DNA from: Nannochloropsis salina CCMP1776
Lineage: Eukaryota > Sar > Eustigmatophyceae > Eustigmatales > Monodopsidaceae
Assembly: GCA_004565275.1 (NCBI GenBank)
Contig: SDOX01000005.1
Coordinates: 356,051-420,050 of the forward strand
Reading direction: 5' to 3'
Length of the DNA: 64,000 nucleotides
Position numbers and translations under genes: made by a program. Below are positions 21,025 to 31,336 of this stretch, in pieces. The notes under the pieces were generated by a model. It had not been told where the DNA came from and did not search any database. It was given only the letters and a program-made list of their open reading frames with translations. Within the stretch, counting starts at the first letter, position 1. Every line of letters begins with the position of its first letter.

Positions 21025-23551
21025 ATGAAAGGGAGCAGGGACAGATTAGCACGTGTCTCGTCGTCCGTTGGCCGTTCCTCTCTGTGGAGTCCCCCGTACA
21101 CTTTCTTTCACCCTATTCCTCCACCTATTGCCAGTCCCGAAAGTCATACCTTGACCGTCTAAGCCGCTAAGGGCCTCTACATCGTAGCTTTCCTCACTCA
21201 ATGCTCGGTATCCCTGCCGGGATGACATCCTCGTCCCAAGAAAGCTACAGGTCGTCTTGATTCACTTTTCAGTCTTTTGTGTCCCACACTGTACACGCGT
21301 GTCTCTTCCTCTTAGAAGTACAACCAAAGTTTCTTAGACAAAGGCGGCAGCTCCTCCTACGCTTGAGGACGACGACCCCAACGCAAAGCTCGCGACCTGG
21401 ACATGTGGAACAGGCGAAACGTGAGAATTTTCCCACATTATTTACACGCAAGTGGTGTATGAGACGGGTGGAAGACGGTTGGGCGCGTATGTTTGTGGGG
21501 GAGGAACGGATGTGTACATGCACAGGAATGGAGTAACGCTCCTCCTAACCTTCTCCTCGTCTGCCTTGGGATTGCCGTTCTTCACAAAGCCAAACACGGA
21601 CCGGAGGAACCCAGGCTTTTCTGAACACTTGAGGGGACTGTCGTGGACTCACTCGCATCACTGACGTGTACGGTTTTACTTTTTTGACATCTCGCAGGCG
21701 ATACCTATTTCCTGGACGTTTGGGAGGACGGACGACGCGAGGACACATAAACCTGGAGGACGAAGATGTAAGTTCCAACAAGGGACAGCCCAGCGTGCTT
21801 GCTGCCTGTAAGCTCTTTCAACGATATAAGCCCTGGTATCGATAAATAATCGATGCTGTAGATTTTTACAGAAATTTAATTTACAACAAGACCAGGGAGT
21901 CCTGCGTGCCATTGATGGACGGCATCTCCAGGTGTATCAGTCACCACAAAGTCCTGTGTACTGTTCTTCGACGGCATCTTCAGATATGTTTGTCAAGGAA
22001 CAGAATTACGTGCTCTATCAGACTTGAGATACAAATGTATCATGTTGCTCTTTTTGTACTTTTTTCCACTCATTGCTTGTTCATTTTCTGTAAAAAGGTT
22101 TGCTACTCCCTTTCTCGTTAAGTTATCTTTCTGAGGTCCCTCCAATAACCCCACTAACCGCTTGCTTTCGCAATCCACTTGGTCCAGATTATTGTATTAT
22201 ACATTCAATATGATCATTCCATAAAGAATCTTTTCGGAGGTATGTGGGGCCTATGGTCCTTGTAGACGATTTGATCAGGGCAGTTGTATGGTGCTACCAT
22301 GCGATCTCTACGCAACACACTTCGAAGATAGTGAATCGCTCGGTCGTGCTCCTTCCGTAAGCAGGCTTCATGGTCCATGAAATCGATGGATGATTCGTTA
22401 AGATCCTGCAACATGCCACAGTTGGGGCGCCTGCATGGACCGAAGGATTTGGAGGCAGCTTGTCATAAAGAAAATTACCCTTGGCAAGCACGAGGGACAA
22501 TGATGAAGCGCAAAGTATCCCATTCTCTCACGTTTTTTGGTCTTGAGCCTATTGCCTTTGTGCGAAATTCTGAACGTGTTCAAACCGTCTTTGTCGTCGT
22601 CCTCCACCGCACAGATAAACAACACGATTTTTGTCGTACATCTGAGTTACCTATCAATAGTTCGTTGAAGAGATCAGTTCCAGACACGTCAGCGGTAAAG
22701 ACGCACGTTCGTATGGTAATCTGATAGCCCCTATTCATTTGTGGTGTTTTCTTCGGTGCTCGCACAGAAAAGAGTTGTACGTAAATTTTGTAGCGTGTGT
22801 CTATCACCATGTCGGGGGCTTTGTTCTAGCGTCTATTTAGCCGTGGCTTGAGGCAAAAGTTTACCATAAGAGCAAGTCAACCACGCAATTACGGCTCGTA
22901 CTCTACATTTTGGGCAATTTTTCGCTGGGGTTTTGTCTGAAAGCAAAGGGTTGTCTGACCCTCCTGTACTGCCAAACGACCTTTTACCGCAGACTGCAAC
23001 CAGACGAGCGAAAAGCGATCGACTCGCACTTCTGTTTTTTCCCTTGAACGACAACTCTGGCAACGACACTTAGACTCTACCATTGAATCTAGACAGAGTC
23101 ATTATCGGATTCTAGCTTCAAACCACGGCCTTTTGACCTGTATTGCTGGGAAATTGCTGTCGTGCTGAATTGCGTCCATTCCTGTAGCTAAGCTAAGAGT
23201 ATCATGCATCCTGGGAGTCGATGTTGGAGTGATCGTCATAAGTACCAGCTGTCCTGACATACCCACATTTCTAACGCTCCTTCTCATTTTCTTCCGTTTG
23301 TCCAGGGTATCACTACCATCCACACTGGTGCAAGCCCACAGGACGATAGGTGGTAATTCTGGGTGTAGTCACGCGGCACATGTCTCTTCACTTCACGACT
23401 GAGCAGCATGCCAGACTCCTCTAATTCCTAAGCCTTGTGTCACCTTTGGCGCCATAGTCGCTGCATTGCCTTGCATTCTAATTGAACATCTGTAGGTCTT
23501 GTCTGGATGTATGCATGCTAAAGCGCTTGCGATATTTGTCCCTGGCGTATC
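21025..23551. other. 2.5-kb gene-poor region upstream of Raptor
   Basis: The longest stretch without a confident gene. It must hold the promoters of the ubiquitin-like gene and of Raptor. Many short frames occur on both strands. The only stretch with real coding character is 22214-22625 (minus), listed separately. No tRNA, rRNA or repeat is recognised. Confidence 0.4.
22214..22625 (-). CDS. Candidate unrecognised gene, last two exons
   Basis: Two pieces look coding and join in phase 0. One ends at 22479 (reading NRLKTKKRERMGYFALHHCP then SCLPR) before a donor GTAATT. The other, 22405-22214, follows the acceptor ATGTTGCAG and reads DLNESSIDFMDHEACL to a C-terminus ending PPKRFFME. The intron would be 73 bp, shorter than the others here. 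Upstream exons should lie between 22626 and about 23400, but I could not join them in frame, so the gene may be incomplete, decayed or mis-modelled. No domain is recognised. Confidence 0.3.
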
Positions 23552-26500
23552 ATGGCCGTGCCGGCTGGTGACTCCCGACGCCTCGAGCAGCCGTCCGGGG
23601 CGAGACTTGATTTCCAAGGCTCAAAAAACCAAGGCGAAAGAGATACAAATACAAGCATGAACACTACTCTCGAAAGCACTGGCAGCAACGGCAGCACTGC
23701 GAGTCCTCCTCCGGGAATTCGAGATGCCCCATCGTCCCTCTCCACAGTCATGTCTTCCATGGTATCATCCCTGACGCAGCAGCAACTTGCCGTGCAAGGG
23801 TACATGGTCTTCGAAGCACAGATGACATCCCAGCAAAGTCCTGAGTACTTAAACGAGGAGCGTTATCGCCAGTCGTACGCCTCTGTTCGGGCGGCATACG
23901 AAGACATTCCTATCACCTGGCGCCTGAAGGAGCGGATGAAGACGGTCAGCGTGGCCCTGGTCCTCTGCCTGAATGTGGGGACAGACCCGCCCGACATGGT
24001 GAAAATCACACCCTGCGCACGGATGGAGTGCTGGTTTGACCCGCGCACCACGAGCAAGAGCAAGGCCATCGAAACGATTGGGAACAATCTGCAACAGCAA
24101 TACGAACGGTGGCAGGCCCGTGCGAAATACAAACAAGCCCTGGACCCCACGATCGAGGACGTGAAAAAACTTTGCGCCTCTCTCCGACGGAATGCGAAGA
24201 CAGACCGCCTCCTCTTCCACTACAACGGTCATGGCGTCCCTCGCCCTACCTCGGCAGGGGAGATCTGGGTGTTCAATAAGACGTACACGCAATATATTCC
24301 CCTCTCCATCTACGACCTGAGGGCCTGGGTAGGCACGCCGGCCATCTATGTCTTGGACTGCTCGGGCGCCGGCATCCTGCTGCCCCACTTTATGCAGACC
24401 CCTGTCATGCCCGCGTCTTCCCGGACCGCCGGGCTCGGGGGCTTGGATGGCCCCCCGCCCCCTCCCCCTTCCGGCCCGCCCGTGCCGCCGTCGCGACCCC
24501 GAAGCAACAGCAGTGGTGTCCACCACCGCGACTGCATTGTCTTGGCACCCTGTGCGGCGAACGAGCTTCTCCTCATCAATCACAAGTTTCCCGCGGACCT
24601 GTTCACGTCCTGCCTGACAACGCCCATCCTGGTGGCCCTGCGCTGGTTCATCGCCCAGAACCCTCTCTCCATGGCCGAGGTGGACGTGGAATTCGTGGAC
24701 CACATCCCAGGGAAGCTGAACGACCGGAAGACGCCTCTGGGCGAGTTGAACTGGATATTCACCGCCATTACAGACACGATTGCCTGGAACACCTTGCCTT
24801 CGACCGTTTTTCAGTACCTCTTCCGCCAAGACTTGCTTGTCGCCAGCCTGTTTCGCAATTTCCTCCTGGCCGATCGGATCCTCCGCTCCTTCAATTGCAC
24901 GCCCACCTCCATCCCCCGGCTACCCTCCACGGCGCAGCATCCCCTCTGGCAGGCCTGGGACCTGGCGGCTGAGTGCTGTCTGCACCAGCTTGTCGTGAAC
25001 AGGAAGCCGAGCCTGGTCTCCATGAGCTCGGCCGAAGCACGCTTGGTGGCCTCAGCCTCCGCAGGGCCAGGATTCTATTCCACAGTGACCGCCTCCACCA
25101 CCAATCCTTCCCCCTTTTCCTCCACCTCAGCCCCCCCCGGCTCCCTCTCCCATGCTCCTACCTCGGTCTCCTCGACAACCTTCTTTGCGGACCAGCTGAC
25201 AGCCTTCGAGGTATGGATCGAGTACACCACCATGGCACCCACCGGAGCCCCTCCGTCCAAGCCCCCAGACCAGCTCCCCGTGGTGCTACAGGTACTCTTA
25301 TCCCAAGCACATCGGCTCCGCGCCCTCCTTCTCCTCCGTCGCTTTCTCGACCTGGGCCCCTGGGCTGTCAACCTGGCCCTCTCCGTGGGGATTTTCCCTT
25401 ACGTTCTCAAACTCTTACAGAGCCCCGCCCCCGAACTCCGGCAAGTCCTTGTCTGCATTTGGGCGAGGATTCTTGCCTTTGATCCGTCTTGCCGCTCGGA
25501 TTTGGTCAAGGACAATGCCTACTTGTATTTCATCGGGCATTTGTCTGGCGCCGACGTTCGACCTGAGCAGCGGGTATTGGCCGCTTTCATTGTCAGCGCC
25601 ATCATGGACGAGTCGCGCTCCGGGCAGCGGGACTGCTTGAAGAAAGGCGTGCAACGGACGTGTGCTCATTTCTTGTTTTCGAAAGAAACCGAGGGCATCC
25701 CCGAGTTCAGGCGCTGGTTATGCTTCTGCCTTGGTCGGTTGGCCTTTGATTACGTGGAAGGCAAGGTCGCATGTTTGCGGGAAGACATCCATTTACACCT
25801 TTTTGGGCTGCTCGGGTCTCCACACGTCGCGGTGCGTGCGGCAGCTGTGCACACGCTGGGCACGTTCTTGGGGAGTGGCGGCGGACAACCGGGGGGAGGG
25901 GCAGGGAGGGAGAGTGGAAGTGGGCAAGGACAGGGGCACAACAGCAGCAGCAGTTTGTCCTCGATGTCTTCGCCTACCTCGGAGGTGGGGACCTTGGGGA
26001 GCTCGCCGGGCGGGGGGCGGTCGCCGTCGACCGGGCGGGCCGCATCTATTGACTTGGAAGCAGCGCGGAAGACGGATGTATCGGTGATTGGCCTTCCCAT
26101 GCTCCGAGCCTTCGATGACGTAAGTCCCATGGTCAGGCGGCAAGCAATCTTCGCGCTTTTCCTGTTGGTGACGGACAGCACACATTTCTCCTATTTCGTG
26201 TGGGTGGCGCACGAGCTGACACGGTTCAACGCCGAGAAACAGCAGCAGTATCCCCACGAGTCTCAGGTCCGAGGAGAGAGGAAATCCGGGCAAACGGATG
26301 GCAAAGGGACGATGCAGAAGTCTCGAAGCTGCGATTCGATTGCATCCTTGGATGCCTCGTCCTCCACGTCCTCAATGGTAGGCTTGGTATTGGACGAGGA
26401 GGCCGAGAGCCACGGCCGCAAAGAGGATCGTGCCTTAGGGTTGTCGCCATCGCAGCAAAAAGAGAGAGATGGTGAGAGGACAGGCAGCAGGAACAAAAAA

Positions 26501-29152
26501 GACTGGGACCAGGAAGCGCGGGACAAGGGGCAGAGGCTGTGGTGCCAAGCCTTGGCGGCGCGTCTCAAGAGGAAAGCTGGGGAGATAGGCGAACACTATC
26601 TGCTCATTTGGCTCGCGATACGACAAGTGCATCAAAAAGAGCCCTTTCCGCCTGTCGCAGACGTTGCTGGCCAGATCGTACACTTGGTCCACGAATGTTT
26701 GCTGGATATGAACCTAAATCCAAGCAAGAATGTGGCCTTTCCGGGTGCTTCCGCTCGTCCCTTACGCTCCACCGCCTCCGCCATGACGTTATCCCCCATG
26801 GAGCTGCAGCACCGACAAGAGCAAGCATCAGAGGAGCAGCCGCAGCCACGACACGATCATTTGCACCATGAAAAGCGAGAGCAATATGAAATCGACGCGC
26901 AACAGCAGCAAGGACGGCAAGAGAGCTCGCTCCTCGCCTCTCCTGGACTCTCTTCAACCTCTCATCCACCGCGTGTTCCCCCTCGCCCACCCCACCCGTC
27001 CGGCATCCCACCACGCAGCCCCCCTACCTCGGCAAATCCGAATGTTTCCTCCTCCCAGAAACAACAGCTTCGATCTCGGCAGCAACAGCAACATACATAC
27101 CGTGGGCATGACGGCCACTACCGGCTGTCGTCAGGAAAATATGTCGTGAATAATCTGCCGACTTGTCCTGCCCCCGCCCATCCTTCCTCGTCAAACCGCG
27201 TTCCTCTGGAGCGTGCCGTCTCGGCGCACGAGCTTGCCCGTCTGCCTACTCCCCAGGGGGACTCTGCCTGCCCCCCTCCGACGGGTCTGCGTGAAGCTGC
27301 CGGGCGCAGCACCGCTTCGCCCTACGGAGGCACAAATCACCTGCATGCAGGCCTCGGAAACAGCACCACAACTCCCAGTGGTCCGTCAGATAGACCCATT
27401 CCAGGTGGAGGAGTCAGCACGAGACCGTCAACGGCCTCCTCCCTTTTCCAATCTGCTTCGAGAACGGGGCCAGGGGGAAACACCCTAAAGGGGAGAGGGT
27501 CGGAAGAGGTTTTCGAGGGTGGCAGCTACGAGGCCAGAGGCTTGAAGCAATCGAAGGGGGGGCTTATGGGGAGGGCGGAGATGCCGGGCTCAGTGCCCTT
27601 GATCCGCCACGAATCTCTGGCGGCCCCTGACGACTCCACAGCCATGGGACAAGCCTCCTCCGCACGCTTCTCCTCGGCCACGGCCACCGCCCTGGCCGAG
27701 TCCCCCTCTTTGCAATGGCTACGTGTCCAGTTTCAAAGGACGAACATATACGCCTGGAGCAAGAAGCAGCTCTCCGCCCCCGCTGCCCTCTCTGCGGCGG
27801 AAGGTCCCGGAGGGGAGGAAGACGACCCGCTGTCACCGGAAGGACAGGTGGCGCTCTATCGACGGTCACGGAATCAGCGGGTGCTGGAGGAGGCCAAGGC
27901 CCTTACTCTGAAATGCATGGGTGTCCTGGGCATGCCGGAAGAGGAGGAGGACTCGGACCTGTACTTCATGTTGGGCGGGATCGATGCACTGCTGGCAGCG
28001 CAACGCGAGGGGATGGATGGCGGGGCTGAGGCTCGAAAAGGTAACGTGAAGAAGACCGCGCTAACGAAGAGCATGGGAGGTGCTGTGAAGCGTAAGAACC
28101 AGGTGCTTCGACTTCAGCAAAAAGTTGTATTTGAAAGCGACGCACAAATGACGTCGCAACTGTTGTTCCACCCCTTCGAGCCGCTTTTGGTTGCCTCGGA
28201 CGACCACGCCAACCTCCGGGTATGGAATCACGAGGACGGGAAGAAGCTGGGCGTGTTCAGGAATGAGCCGATTCCTAGCAAGGCATCGAGGATCACAAGT
28301 CTGGCTTGGTTGAACGAGGCAACCTCCTCCCTCTTGCTCACCGGGACGGATGAGGGGGTCGTCCGCGTGTGGAGCGGGGTGGTCCCGACGGGGGCGGACT
28401 GGGTTCCCCCCCGTCTGGCGACTGCCTTTTTCGCTCACGCACTCGTGGGGCGTGGCTTCGGCGTTGTCACGAAATGGGTCCACGGTGAAGGCCTCCTCTT
28501 GACGGGGGGAAGCTCGGACCGGCTTCGGGCCTGGGACTTGGAAAGGGAGCAGATGGTCAGGGAGTGGGAGACGGGTGGGGAGGCTTGCGTGACATGCCTG
28601 GCTGCCAGCACGCCTCACGGAGGGGCCGGCGGGCGGGACTCAGGGGGTAACGGGGCGCGTGGCTCGCAAATCTCATCCTCGCCTCTGGTGGTTGCCGGTT
28701 TCGGTGACGGCAAGGGGAAAATCTGGGACGTACGGGTGGATAAATGCGTTGGGGTCCTCACGGAGCATCAGCAATGGCTGGTGCTCACTGATTTTGTCAA
28801 AGGGGACCGAGAACTGCTCACAGGCTCCTTAACTGGTGAAGTTCGCGCCTGGGATCTGCGAAGGCTGAAGACTTCTCTTCGTACGATGAACGTGGGCAAA
28901 GGTCCCATGACAGCTATGGCGGCTCACCAGACCTGTCCTCTCCTGGCATCGGGATCTTACAACCAGTTCATCAAGATGTTGACGCTGGAGGGGGATACTC
29001 TCAGCGTCATCCGCTATCACGACGGGATCCTCGGCCAACGGATCGGTCCCGTGGCAACTTTGGCGTTCCACCCTTGTAAACTTGTTTTGGCGGCTGGGAC
29101 TACAGACTCCTTAACTAGCATTTATACAGCTCATTTTCCTCAAGCTAGCTAA
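23552..29152 (+). CDS. RPTOR: Raptor, regulatory subunit of TOR complex 1
   Basis: Scaffold that presents substrates to TOR kinase in TORC1. A single 1866-codon exon; animal Raptor is about 1335 residues. The N-terminal caspase-like RNC domain (about residues 85-400) is highly conserved, with RLLFHYNGHGVPRPTSAGE and IYVLDCSGAG holding the pseudo-protease His and Cys, and the invariant NKTYTQYIPLSIYDL. Helical HEAT-type repeats follow to about 910, interrupted by a Gly/Ser-rich loop around 770-830. Then comes a long low-complexity insert with Gln, Ser and Pro runs (about 900-1370). The C-terminus is a seven-blade WD40 propeller (about 1525-1866). TORC1 in algae links nutrient status to growth and lipid storage. 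The lack of introns in so long a gene is notable. Confidence 0.95.
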   Translation: MAVPAGDSRRLEQPSGARLDFQGSKNQGERDTNTSMNTTLESTGSNGSTASPPPGIRDAPSSLSTVMSSMVSSLTQQQLAVQGYMVFEAQMTSQQSPEYLNEERYRQSYASVRAAYEDIPITWRLKERMKTVSVALVLCLNVGTDPPDMVKITPCARMECWFDPRTTSKSKAIETIGNNLQQQYERWQARAKYKQALDPTIEDVKKLCASLRRNAKTDRLLFHYNGHGVPRPTSAGEIWVFNKTYTQYIPLSIYDLRAWVGTPAIYVLDCSGAGILLPHFMQTPVMPASSRTAGLGGLDGPPPPPPSGPPVPPSRPRSNSSGVHHRDCIVLAPCAANELLLINHKFPADLFTSCLTTPILVALRWFIAQNPLSMAEVDVEFVDHIPGKLNDRKTPLGELNWIFTAITDTIAWNTLPSTVFQYLFRQDLLVASLFRNFLLADRILRSFNCTPTSIPRLPSTAQHPLWQAWDLAAECCLHQLVVNRKPSLVSMSSAEARLVASASAGPGFYSTVTASTTNPSPFSSTSAPPGSLSHAPTSVSSTTFFADQLTAFEVWIEYTTMAPTGAPPSKPPDQLPVVLQVLLSQAHRLRALLLLRRFLDLGPWAVNLALSVGIFPYVLKLLQSPAPELRQVLVCIWARILAFDPSCRSDLVKDNAYLYFIGHLSGADVRPEQRVLAAFIVSAIMDESRSGQRDCLKKGVQRTCAHFLFSKETEGIPEFRRWLCFCLGRLAFDYVEGKVACLREDIHLHLFGLLGSPHVAVRAAAVHTLGTFLGSGGGQPGGGAGRESGSGQGQGHNSSSSLSSMSSPTSEVGTLGSSPGGGRSPSTGRAASIDLEAARKTDVSVIGLPMLRAFDDVSPMVRRQAIFALFLLVTDSTHFSYFVWVAHELTRFNAEKQQQYPHESQVRGERKSGQTDGKGTMQKSRSCDSIASLDASSSTSSMVGLVLDEEAESHGRKEDRALGLSPSQQKERDGERTGSRNKKDWDQEARDKGQRLWCQALAARLKRKAGEIGEHYLLIWLAIRQVHQKEPFPPVADVAGQIVHLVHECLLDMNLNPSKNVAFPGASARPLRSTASAMTLSPMELQHRQEQASEEQPQPRHDHLHHEKREQYEIDAQQQQGRQESSLLASPGLSSTSHPPRVPPRPPHPSGIPPRSPPTSANPNVSSSQKQQLRSRQQQQHTYRGHDGHYRLSSGKYVVNNLPTCPAPAHPSSSNRVPLERAVSAHELARLPTPQGDSACPPPTGLREAAGRSTASPYGGTNHLHAGLGNSTTTPSGPSDRPIPGGGVSTRPSTASSLFQSASRTGPGGNTLKGRGSEEVFEGGSYEARGLKQSKGGLMGRAEMPGSVPLIRHESLAAPDDSTAMGQASSARFSSATATALAESPSLQWLRVQFQRTNIYAWSKKQLSAPAALSAAEGPGGEEDDPLSPEGQVALYRRSRNQRVLEEAKALTLKCMGVLGMPEEEEDSDLYFMLGGIDALLAAQREGMDGGAEARKGNVKKTALTKSMGGAVKRKNQVLRLQQKVVFESDAQMTSQLLFHPFEPLLVASDDHANLRVWNHEDGKKLGVFRNEPIPSKASRITSLAWLNEATSSLLLTGTDEGVVRVWSGVVPTGADWVPPRLATAFFAHALVGRGFGVVTKWVHGEGLLLTGGSSDRLRAWDLEREQMVREWETGGEACVTCLAASTPHGGAGGRDSGGNGARGSQISSSPLVVAGFGDGKGKIWDVRVDKCVGVLTEHQQWLVLTDFVKGDRELLTGSLTGEVRAWDLRRLKTSLRTMNVGKGPMTAMAAHQTCPLLASGSYNQFIKMLTLEGDTLSVIRYHDGILGQRIGPVATLAFHPCKLVLAAGTTDSLTSIYTAHFPQAS

Positions 29153-29911
29153 AACTCAAAAGGGAGACTACAGTAATACAAAAAGATACCATGCACATAG
29201 ACCTTCTGGTAAGTAAAGAGCCAGATATATGAACGGATTTGGGTTCCCAATGCAACTAAAAGGTAAACGACAAGGCGTGGCGTGTTTGATCGTCCGCGGC
29301 TCCTAGGTAACCCTACCTCTTCTTCTTCTCGCCCTTCATCACATTTCTTGAATTCTTTCTCGAAGTTAAAGTGATGCAGCATTTTTTATGACCTAAAGTG
29401 ATACAGCAGTATTCATAAGTTCCTGTTTAAAAACCACAAAACCACAAAGTCACAAAATCACCAAAAAAATGTTGCAATTGTTATTATAGATGTACCACCC
29501 AGCTTTATCAAACCTCGGGCACAATACCAGAACCCTATGCAGTAAGAAAAAAGGTCCATCTACTTTCCACGAGGCTGCATGCGCTGGAAGTCTTTTTCTA
29601 ACAGGGCTAGAAGCGGACTGTGTTCTCTTTCTCGAAGAATCCTTCAGGATGCGAAAAGCATCCCATTCATGCACGATGTTATCACGTAGAGAAGAGAAAT
29701 ACAATAATTCAGGGGTGTACGGCCATCACCAGAGGAAAAGAAAATAGAAAATATGCGGCGCAGATTCCAAGAACAAAGCCAGCGGCAGCTGCATGGGCCA
29801 GGCCGCTCGCTTGAAAAGACGGCTTCGCTGCATCCCGCCCCTTCTCATGCGAACCCCCCGTTGATGCCTTCCCACATTAAATGATAATGTTTTTCAACAT
29901 AGAGGAGAAAG
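29153..29911. other. Intergenic region between Raptor and syntaxin
   Basis: AT-rich 3' flank of Raptor and promoter of the syntaxin gene. Short frames on both strands around 29450-29750 have no protein features. The region 29395-29470 is A-rich with repeated accacaaa units. Confidence 0.45.
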
Positions 29912-31013
29912 ATGAACGACAGGTTGGCCGAGCTTCGGGCAAAGGGCGGTGGGGCACCCTCAGACAGTGTGGGAGTCGACATGACGCGTCTTCAGGGCCG
30001 AGGAGATGGTGCTGGAGCGGCGCCGTCGGCTGCCGTAACTAATGCAAGTCAGCCACAATACATGAACGATTTTTTCACTGACGTGGAAGCAACAAAAGAG
30101 GATATTAATGCCATTAAAGAGGCAATTCGACGCATGAGCGGTATCCATCAGGAAGCTTTTTTGGCCACGACGGGACCGCGAGAAGCGAAGCTAAGTCAGG
30201 AACTTAATGCCGTCATCCAAGAGACGAATCCCAAGGCTGCGCGAGCGAAAAAAATGCTCAGCAAGATGAAAGATGAAACCACGAAGCTGCGGCAGGATTC
30301 TCGGTGCACTCCGTCCCAGCTGCGAATACGGGACAATTTGACCAACACTTTGACCAGAAAGTTCGTGGACGTCATGAAGGATTACCAAAACGCACAGACA
30401 AAGTACAAGGCGTTCATCAAAGATAAAGTCCAACGTCAGGTCCAGATCGTCAAGCCTGACGCCTCAACTGAGGAGATCGAGGCGGTGTTCAAGTCAGGAG
30501 GAGGGGGGGACCAGGTTATAACACAAGCCATCTTAAAGGGTGCGAACGAGTCAATACGAAACGTTTATCAGAATGTAGCGGATAAATACCAGGACGTGTT
30601 GACCTTGGAAGCGAGCATCGCGGAGCTACACCAAATGTTCTTGGATTTTGCATTGCTTGTGGAGCAACAAGGCGAAATGTTGGACCAAATCGAGTATCAA
30701 GTCAAAGGGGCGGCCAACTACGTGGAGGAGGGAACTCTGCAGGTGCAGGGTGCCATTGCCAACGCGAAGAAGGTGGGTGTAAATGCAGTCAATCATATTG
30801 CATACACTTCTTTTCTCTGTCCGCTGAATGAATTGTCTGGTGGGATAATTTCGAACCCTCTTCGAAATTATGTTATCGCTCACTGCGAGCTCCTGACGTT
30901 TCCTCCTGACACAGGCGCGGAAATATCAATGCTGTATGCTTGTCTGTATCATGGTACTGGTTGGGATACTGATTTTAGTCTTGTTCGTATTTAAAAAGCA
31001 AATTGGTCTGTAG
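29912..31013 (+). CDS. Qa-SNARE syntaxin (plasma-membrane/SYP1 type)
   Basis: Membrane-fusion SNARE. Exons 29912-30772 and 30915-31013 join in phase 0 (142-bp intron). The second exon supplies the membrane anchor ARKYQCCMLVCIMVLVGILI and ends KKQIGL. Total 319 residues, typical for syntaxins. The Habc helical bundle spans about residues 50-165 (FFTDVEATKEDINAIKEAIR at its start). The SNARE coil is about 210-285, with LEASIAELHQMFLDFALLVE and the ionic-layer Gln in EQQGEMLDQIE. This subgroup works at the cell surface or cell plate. Without the last exon the frame runs on into intron sequence. Confidence 0.92.
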
Positions 31014-31336
31014 TCAAGTTGGACGGGTGCCGCGCCCCAAGAGGGAATAAAAGAATAATGGATAATCGAGTGTAGTAAGTCAGGCCGACATGTATTAGAA
31101 TTTCGTGCTGATTCTTTGAGTATTTTCTTCTTGCTTTTGGCCTGAAGCCATGCGTCACGATTTATGGTACGGATCGAGGCAAGCAAGCATTTTGACGGGG
31201 CAGACGTCAAGTGAGCCAGGCCAACATCGCAGCACAACATATTAGACACATTCGTCAACGGCAATGCTGGGCGCCCTGTCATCGAAATCACATCTGAATG
31301 TCTCAACCATTTCGAACTTTTCTTTTGTCCTGAGGC
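31014..31336. other. Convergent 3' intergenic region
   Basis: 3' flanks of syntaxin (+) and aminopeptidase P (-). AATAAA at 31046-31051 is a good polyadenylation signal for syntaxin. Nothing else. Confidence 0.5.

Noticed and set aside
23849-24829. 326-codon minus-strand frame
   Set aside because: Antisense shadow of the highly conserved caspase-like part of Raptor.
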